Below, in pieces: positions 55,843 through 64,000 of a stretch of DNA of 64,000 nt. This stretch comes from Hypoxylon rubiginosum (lineage: Eukaryota > Ascomycota > Sordariomycetes > Xylariales > Hypoxylaceae). Each line of letters begins with the position of its first letter. The first letter of the stretch is position 1. Below the pieces are notes generated by a model. It ran no database searches. It was given only the letters and a program-made list of their open reading frames with translations, and was not told the origin of the DNA. The position numbers were made by a program, and so were the translations under genes. The DNA is taken from assembly GCA_902806565.1 (NCBI GenBank), contig CADCXA010000041.1, forward strand, positions 558,001-622,000. Direction: 5' to 3'.

Positions 55843-56325
55843 CAGCGAAGCAGTGTCATTGCAACATTATACTGTCGTGGGACCAACAAGCATACGAATT
55901 GGTGGTTGTGTGCATCTAACGAGAGGTAAAAAATACCAAACTAGGACGTATGAAGGTTGCTCGGTGATGCGACGCGATGCAAGTTCCCAGCGAATAAGAA
56001 AGAGGCGAATTGAAAATAGCTCCGATAAAATCGATAAAATCGATAAAATCTTCGAGAGGCGGGCCGAGTTGAGTCTTATCGTCTTTATCGGTTCGGCGAC
56101 GGTTGATATACGGATTTCCCATCCTTTTTTTTCTCATATCTATCTCCGAATTATTCGTAGTCCGATTCCATCCCATCTATTCTTATCGATATGTACTAAT
56201 CGAAGCTCACAATTCTTATCATAATTCTTATCAGATCCATCCATCCCACACGGCCTTACTTCACATTCACAAACTGATCATAGACACAGAATAATGAAAT
56301 AAAAGGATCCCCGATCAAACTCGAC
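55843..56325. promoter_or_regulatory. GATA-rich shared promoter between YAH1-type and UGO1-type genes
   Basis: Contains three tandem CGATAAAAT units (56023-56049) and inverted GATAA cores at TCTTATCGTCTTTATCGG (56071-56088), plus more TTATC words to 56232. The cluster is a candidate site for GATA-type regulators. Both flanking genes are mitochondrial. Confidence 0.5.
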
Positions 56326-57876
56326 ATGTCCTCCCCACGAGAAGGCGTAAATCCCTTGCGCCCGTATTATATCCCACCCTCCATCGGAGAGCAAGTCCAG
56401 AGTCTCCCCTCCCAGCCGAATCCTTTTTCACAGTCACATGGAAATGCGACGTCGACAGCGACATCGAACAAGTACGCATCCAGGGCGCGTGACATCTTCT
56501 CAGACATAGACTACAGTGACCACCTGGAGGATATATCACCATCGACTATCCAGTCTATTAAGCAGTTTATCGACGAATTATTATGGAAATACACATCCGT
56601 GATGATGGCCCAACCTTTCGAGGTAGCCAAGACGATTTTGCAAGCGAGGATTCAAGATGATCTAGGAGGATTGGGTGCTTTGTCGGTGGCGGCTGCGCGG
56701 CCCAGTCCAAGCCTTGCTAGTCCAAAGCATTCAATATACGGCGAGGTATGACAAGAATTTCGTGGCACGTACAATGATGCCCAGTCTGTTGGTTCTAATT
56801 GTGGATTGTAGGGAGCCGAATCCGATTCAGAGCCGGAAGAAGCTGCATATTTTTCGGGAAATATGCCATATACACCTACGCCATCCGCACGGTCACATAG
56901 AAGGCATGGTTCGACGTCGATAGATTCTCCAAAATTGCCTACCACGCCTACGATCCTCCCACACCAGCTCGATATTAAGCGACCCGACTCAATAATCGAT
57001 GTGATATCGCAATTGTGGTCGAAAGAGTCTGCATGGGGAGTGTGGAAAGGGACTAATGCCACATTTCTCTATACTGTGCTGCAGTCATTACTAGAGAATT
57101 GGTCACGCAGTCTACTGAGTGCGTTGCTAAATGTTCCCGATCTGGGACTAAAGGACGACGTGGATAGGTTGGTCGATATCGCATCGCCGTATCCCTGGGC
57201 CTCGCTATGCGTGGCTGCGGCTGCTGCGGTCGCAACTGGTCTTATACTATCCCCTCTCGATCTCATCCGAACGCGGCTGATCGTAACGTCTACTGGACGA
57301 GGGCCGCGGCGCACCCTGTCGACACTGCGATCGTTGCCTTCGTGGATGTGCCCGTCATCTCTAATTATGCCTACTATCCTCAACTCTCTCGTCCATCCTT
57401 TCTTCACATTATCAACGCCCCTCGTACTTCGATCGCAATTTTTGCTTGACCGAGAGCAGTCCCCAATGACCTTCTCGGTTGCCAAATTCTGCACCTCGTG
57501 CGCATCCCTATTCATTAAGCTACCGTTAGAGACCGTCCTCCGTCGCGGTCAGATGACGGTACTGTTGGAACCCACCTACCTCAACGCCCTTGACCAAAGC
57601 GGCAGAATGGATACAGTCATTCAACCGGGGTCATATAATGGCGTCGTAAGCACCATGTATACCATCGTGGCTGAGGAGGGCTCGCGGGCCGTGCCGGTGC
57701 CGACTAAGACTCCGCCGCGCGGTAAGAAAGCGAGGCAGCCTAAAGTGGCAGAGGTGGTATACAAGAGGGGACAGGGTGTCGAGGGGCTCTGGAGAGGATG
57801 GAAGGTCAGTTGCTGGGGCCTCGTAGGTTTATGGACGGCCGGGGTTGCAGGTGGTGGCGGCGAAGGGGAATTTTGA
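56326..57876 (+). CDS. UGO1: Mitochondrial outer-membrane fusion protein Ugo1-like carrier, two exons (494 aa)
   Basis: Exons 56326-56745 and 56812-57876. The N-terminus is soluble (NPLRPYYIPPSIGEQVQSL). It is followed by degenerate mitochondrial-carrier repeats: MMAQPFEVAKTILQ and LSPLDLIRTRLIVT retain PxD/E-x-x-K/R cores, while the third repeat is weaker (KLPLETVLRRGQ). The C-terminus VEGLWRGWKVSCWGLVG is characteristic. Ugo1 links the fusion GTPases Fzo1 and Mgm1 in mitochondrial fusion. The length matches yeast Ugo1 (~500). The protein ends in a Gly/Glu-rich tail (GGGGEGEF). Confidence 0.88.
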
Positions 57877-60080
57877 TGACGCTTTTGGATGACATTTCCC
57901 ATTGACCTATAATTTCTCGCTACCGCCAACCGGGCAGGTGAATCGAGAAGTGAGACGACGAACGGAGTTTTGGTGTTAATGCGCGCCTGAAAAGAAAAGT
58001 TGGACTATTCCCTACTCAGCATGAGTTTTTTTATTCGCGAGAAAAGATGAGCAAGAAGCACTTGATGAGATACGGCATGATATCCCCCTATTCATTCAAT
58101 GTACAAACCAGATTCTATACGGACCTGTACAAATCAATCATGAGTTGCAAAGACACTTGATACGACCTATTCAACTTTTGGAGACTAAACGGGCATCTCT
58201 CACCAACATGTCTGGTTAAGTTACATTTGATTATTCGATCTCTTAACTTCTACGGGGTATTTGACGGCATATACCAACGGTATGGAAATAGGTGACTAAA
58301 CGAGCATTCCCCAGGAGATGAAAAGCATCCCACTCGGTGGAACAAGCCGAGGAAATCGAGTTCACGCCATCCCATCATCATACTAGTATTCAAGATCGGG
58401 CGGCCCGCCGGTGTTACGCGGCGTTACGGGTTCGCGATAGTCTTGTCCGGTGGAGCTTCATCTCAAGAATATCAAGGCGTTTCAGAAATTGAAAAGGTTA
58501 TTACCTTTTTTTTTTCTAGAATTATCTTCCTCGCATTCGTAGCTCCGTGGCGTGAAAATGCGACCGGGTTTCGTTACCGTTTACGGTCATCCGAAACGGC
58601 GATGTGGATCGCCACAGATCGACGCAGGGGCTTTCTACCCTTGCTTCACATCTTTCACAATCCCCGAAGTTGATCCCCCGCTGATTCGCGGTCTTTGATC
58701 GACATCCAAGGCCCAAGGGGCGTTTTTCTTCGGTGGTAACGGCAAGTTGAACCGGAACCCGCCCAATGCCCAATGCATTTTGCATGATCGAGGCTTCATG
58801 ATGCTGATTTCGGCCGCGTCATGCCAGCGAGATGGCCTTCCAATCTAGTCGATACTGAAATCATATGCTTTGCTGTGACAAGCGAAAGCTGCTTGAGTTT
58901 CCGCGATGTCAGGTACGAATTAATTTTATCTCGTCCATCCCAACATCTTATGCCTGGTAATTCATTAGATACTACACAGCTACATCATGTCTTTTCTGTC
59001 CTGCTTCTCTATCTAGCAAGGCGGCTCACCCTAGTTGTTCCGTGGCCGTAAGGAACTTACACGAATAGCGGACAACTTCCCTTCGCGGCTCAGCCGTGGG
59101 TCATGCCATTATGGGGCGCGAAGGAGCGGCTACCGATGGTGCGGTTGGCCTAAGAGACGCGCCTCCGCAGGCCCTTTTTAATTTAACTACGGCTTGATCC
59201 GCTTGAGATGTGTTGGAGATGTTGTCACTCCAACCAGAATCTGGACCTTCGTTACCGTAAATATGCCTTACCAGAGCAGTGCGGTATTGCACAACATGAT
59301 GAACATCTCATCTACTGACACAAATCTAAAGTTGGTTAAACCAGAGAATATGAGGGCATTCGCCGGATGACAAAAGAATTGTAGCGTCCTCGCGAATTCT
59401 ATATCCATACAAACGGATTCCTGTCATCCTCCAAGTCCTGGCCAGACGCCGCATAAACCGCCAAGGCTCAACATGACGCTTGCAGGGCCAGCTGGCGCAA
59501 ATCCAAGCACCAAGCAGCTGGTTCAAGGTCGGTATTGCAAGTGCAATGTTACCCTACCGAGCCCAGTCAATATCCAGTCAGTAGCCAACTTCGGACGACG
59601 CGGGTCTTAAAGCTACCCCCTTTTGAAGCTATAGGACCAATCGCAGCTATCCCCCGTCACAGCTCGAGTCATCCACCACCAGTGCGTCTCAAGATATGCA
59701 CCTCACTTCCTTCGCCGCTCTTGACTAACCCTGCCGAGTATCACGGCAGTGGAGCTAATAGAACTGCAATGTTATGATCGATGACCAGGATGTACTACGA
59801 CGCTGCTTCGTCGTCCAACTTCTATATAACCATGACCTCGAGTCTCTAGTCATCCGTCCTACTCAACTTCATCATCGGTTTGCGAAGTCGGTTTCTGTAT
59901 CCATTCGTTCTTTGTCCTTCTTTTAAGACTTAAGTCATTCTTTTCTAACCTCCCGGTGAGAGCAGCTATCTTGATCGATAGTTTTTTATCTTCGTTCATA
60001 ACGCACTTTTGTTGTATCTTACCATTCCACTCACTTACTTACTTGCCATATTCGACTTACGATCGCAACCATATAACACA
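57877..60080. other. 2.2-kb gene-free region
   Basis: No gene is supported; frames here are short and featureless. Poly-T is at 58506-58515. The right end is the AA9 gene promoter, with CTATATAACC at 59821-59830 and pyrimidine-rich leader sequence after it. Confidence 0.5.
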
Positions 60081-61238
60081 ATGGCTATCATGAGAATCTC
60101 CCCCTTGGTCGCGGCCCTTACCGCAGCCACCACCGTCGCCGCTCACGGCCATGTGTCCCACATCGTCATCGACGGTCTCTTCTACCAGGGCTATGACCCT
60201 ACCAGCTTCCCCTACCAGGCCAACCCCCCCACCGTCGTCGGCTGGGCCACCTCCCAGACCGACAACGGCTTCGTGGAGCCCAACAGCTTCGCGAACGCGG
60301 ACATCATCTGCCACAAATCGTCCGTCAACGCCGGCGGCCACGCCCAAGTCGCGGCCGGCTCCAGCATCAGCATCTCCTGGGACACCTGGCCCGAGTCTCA
60401 CAAGGGCCCCATGATCGACTACCTCGCCGCCTGCGACGGCGACTGCGAGAGCGCCGACAAGGCGGCCCTCGCGTTCTTCAAGATCGACGAGGTCGGCCTC
60501 ATCGACGACAGCGCCTCCAACGGCTTCTGGGGCTCCGACGTGCTCATCCAGAACAACAACACCTGGCTCGTGCAGATCCCGTCCAACATCAAGGCCGGCA
60601 ACTACGTCCTCCGCCACGAGACCATCGCCCTCCACAGCGCCGGCTCCGCGAACGGCGCCCAGGCCTACCCCCAGTGCATCAACCTCGAGGTCACCGGCGG
60701 CGGCGCCGACGTGCCCGCCGGTACCCTCGCCACCGAGCTATACACCCCCCAGGACCCCGGTATTCTTGTGAACATATACACGACCGGCCTCGCGTACACC
60801 ATTCCCGGCCCCGCCCTGATCGCCGGCGCCTCCTCTTCCGTCGCGCAGTCCTCGTCGGCTGTCGCCGCCACCGGTACCGCGACCGTCCCAGGTGGCGGCG
60901 CGGCTGCTCCCGGCACGACCACGGCGGCTGGGACCACTACCGCCGCCGCCGCAGCCACGACGACTGCCGCGGCTGCGACCTCGACCGCCGTGGTCTCGAC
61001 CCCCACCACGCTCGCCACGTCGACGAGGGCGGCGGCGACGTCTCCTACCACGGCTGCTGCTACTACTACTACTGCTGCTGCTGCGACGACGACCGCAGCC
61101 GCGGAGGTCGGCGCGCAGAGCCTGTACGGGCAGTGCGGCATGGACGCGGGCAAGAACTACGCCGGGCCGACTGCCTGCGCCGAGGGCACTTGCAAGTCGT
61201 GGAACCCGTATTACTACCAGTGCGTGGCGACTGCGTAG
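60081..61238 (+). CDS. AA9 lytic polysaccharide monooxygenase with CBM1 (385 aa)
   Basis: Single exon. The frame opens at 60009, but the Met at 60081 (MAIMRISPLV) starts the signal peptide, which ends ...TVAA so that His22 becomes the mature N-terminus. The copper histidine brace is His22 and His107 (WPESHKGP), with axial Tyr196 (AQAYPQC) and second-sphere His185 and Gln194. A Thr/Ala/Ser linker of ~100 residues (about 240-345) joins a C-terminal CBM1 (SLYGQCGMDAGKNYAGP... YYYQC), where Tyr replaces the usual first Trp. The enzyme oxidatively cleaves cellulose and is secreted. Codon use is strongly biased to C/G at third positions, unlike neighbouring genes, as in highly expressed cellulases. 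This also explains the long antisense frames. Confidence 0.95.
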   Translation: MAIMRISPLVAALTAATTVAAHGHVSHIVIDGLFYQGYDPTSFPYQANPPTVVGWATSQTDNGFVEPNSFANADIICHKSSVNAGGHAQVAAGSSISISWDTWPESHKGPMIDYLAACDGDCESADKAALAFFKIDEVGLIDDSASNGFWGSDVLIQNNNTWLVQIPSNIKAGNYVLRHETIALHSAGSANGAQAYPQCINLEVTGGGADVPAGTLATELYTPQDPGILVNIYTTGLAYTIPGPALIAGASSSVAQSSSAVAATGTATVPGGGAAAPGTTTAAGTTTAAAAATTTAAAATSTAVVSTPTTLATSTRAAATSPTTAAATTTTAAAATTTAAAEVGAQSLYGQCGMDAGKNYAGPTACAEGTCKSWNPYYYQCVATA

Positions 61239-61770
61239 ATGTCGGAGGGAGCTGCGATAGTGGTGCGAAGGATGTTGGTGCGGGTGCGGACAGACAAACA
61301 GTGTGCATGAATTCATGTTCCCAAGCTACCTAGAGTGACTTTTACCTAGGTTTCAACCCGTTTTTGGGGTTTTTTGTTCTTGTATTTACGATTCGAAAAT
61401 TGAAGTATATACATTTTTTGAGATTGATTCGTCTTTCGTGCCTCATTGTGCTTAGTCAACTATTAACTCTTGGGCGTGATGAGGTATCTCCCTGATCGAT
61501 CAAGCTCTGTTGCGAAGTCTCGAGCAATGATGTGGGAGTAGTACCTACATTCGTCTATCGATAACATACCCAATTAATTTATTCTTCTTATCCAGCATGT
61601 AGTATTCATAGCTGGCCTTTTGTGAATAAATAATTGTTAGATGTGTTAAGTTTATGCTCCATAAAAAATAAATAGGGGGGCGAGGTTGGAGTTTAGGGGA
61701 ATGGAGGGTTGAGGGGGAAGGGGTGAAAAGAAAATAAAGAAATAAAAAAATTTAAAAGACAAGTGAATTG
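61239..61770. other. Intergenic, AA9 3' flank, nothing seen
   Basis: A/T-rich 3' region with T-runs. No gene recognised. Confidence 0.45.
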
Positions 61771-61966
61771 CCGAGGGCCAGAATCGAACTGGCGTCTCCT
61801 CAGTAGGTGTCTGTGAACATGCACTAGATCTCGCCGCTGTGTCTGGCATCGCACAATTTATGTGGTGTCTGACATCCGCGTTTTAGAGATCCAATGCAGG
61901 CTTCAGACCACTGTACGGTGGACTTTTCGTCCACTGTCCTGGAATCTTACCACTAGACCACCTCAG
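61771..61966 (-). tRNA. tRNA-like gene with a long interruption (candidate intron ~120 nt)
   Basis: On the minus strand the 5' part reads GCTGAGG-TG-GTCTAGTGGTAAGAT (acceptor half, D-arm, A-box TGGTCTAGTGG). The 3' part, ~120 nt further on, reads GCCAG-TTCGATT-CTGGC followed by CCTCGGC. The acceptor halves GCTGAGG and CCTCGGC pair fully with one G-U. The T-arm and B-box are normal. Between them lies extra sequence with a GTGGAC-GAAAA-GTCCAC hairpin. The anticodon arm could not be reconstructed (no U33 found), so this may be a tRNA with a long intron or an interrupted pseudogene. Confidence 0.45.
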
Positions 61967-62557
61967 CTGTTTTTAATTGTTGAAAATGTGTGCAGTAATT
62001 CTGCCATATATCCCTTTCGTTGGGGAAGGTGCCCGGGGCGGTTGTTGCTCCGGCCAACAGAGGTACCTAAGGTACCAAGCTGCAGCGACGAGCAGGGCAA
62101 CGACAGTACCAATGAAATTTCAGACATATTAAGAGGTAGGTACCTACTATTTTTAACGCATTTCAACGCCTTTATGGTTGCCAAGTGGTCTAGGTTACGG
62201 CATGCAGCCGTAGAAGAGCTAAGTCTAGCCGTTATTTTCTCATTAGGAAAACCTCGTTTTCCATAGCACCAGATCACGAGAGAGATAAATTAGTTACTAG
62301 AAGAAACATGTGTAAGATACGAGGCATCAAGGCTTAGAAGTTCTCCTACCACCTTTTATTCAAACACATAAAAATACCCTTCCTAATTTTTACTCACTTT
62401 TATTCCCCTCGTCCGCCGTTTTGATCTTATTCATATTTGTTGTAGAGAGGGCTAATGCTGCTTCGATCCTTATGATACAGGATACATAGGAATTGTGAGG
62501 TCTCTCCCGTAATGAAAGCTCAAACATCAAATTACTTTCCTATTCCCTCCTAACGTT
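61967..62557. other. Intergenic, no gene seen
   Basis: Contains AGGTACCTAAGGTACC (62060-62075) and GGTAGGTACCTACT (62136-62149) words of the recurring palindrome. No coding evidence. Confidence 0.4.
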
Positions 62558-63014
62558 GAGCTGTGCGATTTGGAGAGTGTTCGCAGAGTGTTTTCTCAAC
62601 CTGCCCGTCAATTTGGGAAGCCGTTTGCTTAGTATAACCTCAATTTTCCTACTTGTTTTACTTTGCTACAATCCGAATACTTTATTACCATGCTCTAAAT
62701 ATATATAAAAGGCCTGGGTAAGAGGGCCTAAGAATTATTGGGGCTTTTATACTATCATTTTCCTTGTACTAGCAAACCTGTGACCCCGATCCAGGCGATA
62801 GGATAATTAATATACCTATAACCTTACCTAATTAAGAGCGGCGAAAACCCCGGCAGCCATGCAACTAATATATATAATGAAGGTGTTGCAAATAGTTTCA
62901 AAATATTACGAATGGTTGTATATTTAATATACCAGCTGGCCCAATGGGTCCAAAAAATACTCTGCGAACACTCTCCATAAAAGGGGATTTTACACTCTCC
63001 AAATAGCACAGCTC
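62558..63014. mobile_element. Inverted-repeat (MITE-like) element, 457 bp, 23-bp termini
   Basis: The left end GAGCTGTGCGATTTGGAGAG (62558 on, 23 bp to 62580) is the reverse complement of the right end 62992-63014 with one mismatch. A second inner copy of the arm (GGAGAGTGTTCGCAGAGT at left; ACTCTGCGAACACTCTCC at 62959-62976) shows the right arm is partly duplicated. The interior is A/T-rich and non-coding. No clear target-site duplication. Confidence 0.65.
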
Positions 63015-63524
63015 TATAAGATCAACTACCTAGAGCAAGACGCTTGCTGCCTCGAGAAGCGAAAAGGGGTCATAGATGGGACCACATGGTTACAGCACCT
63101 CGTGCTATATACCTGGTTTTAGTATAGACTCTCTACCTTAGGTACGTAATTAACCGGAAAATGTGACCGCCTAAGGCTGAACATGATTATGTAGTCCTCG
63201 ACTAGGTAGGTATACCTTGATAATACCATGATTGCATCTACTTCGGTGGCTAATAGGGCTGTCAGATAAGAAGTGAATATCTAATATATTTGCGGCCCTA
63301 TAGATATTCCCTGTTGCCCGACCAGTATGCCACGGCGAGGATTGTCACGCCGAGTGACGTGTCATCCAATCAATACCTTAGGTATACTACGTTCCTACTC
63401 TACCCCGCTCTGCTGTCATCCGACTCGTTTCATAACAAGACAAGGCTGTGCTATATAAACTGGCCAGCCGTCCTCTCCTCTCCATGTGTCGTTTCCCGCG
63501 CCCTCCATACCCCGTTGAGACACG
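63015..63524. other. Intergenic; promoter of the last gene
   Basis: No gene. A TATATAAAC box at 63453-63461 lies ~65-70 bp before the next ATG. Confidence 0.45.
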
Positions 63525-63998
63525 ATGATGAGACCGTTCGCACAACATCCCGAAAGCCCCCCCGGCACCTTCATGGTCACCAAAGAGGCCCTTGAAAATT
63601 CGATAAGAGCCCCACCGTGCAGTTGCGATGATTGTCAGACGGGATTCTACATGGCCGAGGAGCAGTATCATGCCGAATTCTCATACCGTTCCCGATTGTC
63701 CGATGCGGATGCGAGGCGTGCGGTACAGTCATACACGCGGCAGATCAACGAAAGCAGGGAGCACTTGGCCGGCCGTTTGAAATCCCACGCCGACCTCCTC
63801 ATGAGCCGATGGAGAAAACGGAGTCAGGAGAAGCGACAGGCTCTGCTGGCCGAAGTCGCACCGGATCTTGAGACCTCTCCGTGGATCAATATACGATATA
63901 GCTATATGAATGAGAGGAGACTCATCGACCGCCGAAGTCAGAGAAGAAGGCGGCAGCTCTTAGCCCCGTGGCTAAATATAGAGATACTAGCTGCGTGA
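63525..63998 (+). CDS. Hypothetical protein, basic, probably cut or frameshifted at the window end (157 codons visible)
   Basis: Starts MMRPFAQHPE, ~65 bp after a TATA box. It has a CSCDDC cysteine pair, a helical, Arg-rich central part (SRWRKRSQEKRQALLAEVAPDL) and ends RRQLLAPWLNIEILAA before TGA at the last bases of the window. Related fungal proteins known to me continue after a PWLNVE-L-xDP block, so the stop here may be a single-base frameshift or an artefact of the exon ending near the window edge. Function is unknown for the family. The true 3' end cannot be seen. Confidence 0.6.
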   Translation: MMRPFAQHPESPPGTFMVTKEALENSIRAPPCSCDDCQTGFYMAEEQYHAEFSYRSRLSDADARRAVQSYTRQINESREHLAGRLKSHADLLMSRWRKRSQEKRQALLAEVAPDLETSPWINIRYSYMNERRLIDRRSQRRRRQLLAPWLNIEILAA

Positions 63999-64000
63999 CC

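Noticed and set aside
60665..61316. Long antisense frames (162 and 192 codons) over the AA9 gene
   Set aside because: Val/Ala- or Arg/Gly-rich mirror of the Thr/Ala linker; clearly a shadow of the LPMO.
1..64000. CRISPR arrays or prokaryotic operons
   Set aside because: No regularly spaced repeats; spliced eukaryotic genes throughout.

Overview
The window reads as nuclear DNA of a filamentous ascomycete, most likely a Sordariomycete and possibly Xylariales (inference). The basis is spliced genes with short introns (about 50-220 nt, GTRNGT...YAG), many secreted and plant-biomass proteins, a polyketide cluster, small foldback transposons and a decayed ankyrin-repeat gene. Exon models were built by hand by requiring phase-compatible splice sites; all multi-exon models given sum to a multiple of three.

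Layout. 1-5.2 kb: two secreted-protein genes and a carboxylesterase-like hydrolase. 5.2-8.1 kb: an eight-exon sugar transporter and a small cysteine-rich secreted protein. 8.1-16 kb: gene-poor, with a 0.55 kb foldback element, an M43-type secreted metalloprotease whose intron carries a MITE-like insertion, and a charged protein with a duplicated tryptophan-rich module. 16-24.4 kb: FHA-kinase, tannase/feruloyl esterase, a second foldback element with a 29-nt poly-C run, a SAM methyltransferase and a hotdog thioesterase. 25-27.5 kb: ankyrin pseudogene and a tRNA-like sequence. 27.8-31.3 kb: nine-exon GPI ethanolamine phosphate transferase.

32.8-49.1 kb is the main point of interest: a compact biosynthetic locus. 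An alpha/beta hydrolase resembling polyketide-transferase enzymes is divergent from a 2412-residue highly reducing PKS (KS-AT-DH-degenerate MT-ER-KR-ACP, no release domain). They are followed by an SDR reductase, a 14-TM-type MFS exporter and a membrane P450. A consistent reading is that the PKS builds a reduced chain, the hydrolase offloads or transfers it, the SDR and P450 modify it, and the MFS pump exports it. The product cannot be read from sequence.

49.7-64 kb returns to general genes: a secreted glycosidase-like protein, a cysteine-rich C-terminally anchored protein, RRP15, mitochondrial ferredoxin (YAH1 type) divergent from UGO1 across a GATA-rich promoter, a gene-free stretch, an AA9 LPMO with CBM1, a tRNA-like gene with a long interruption, a third inverted-repeat element, and a gene cut by the window end.
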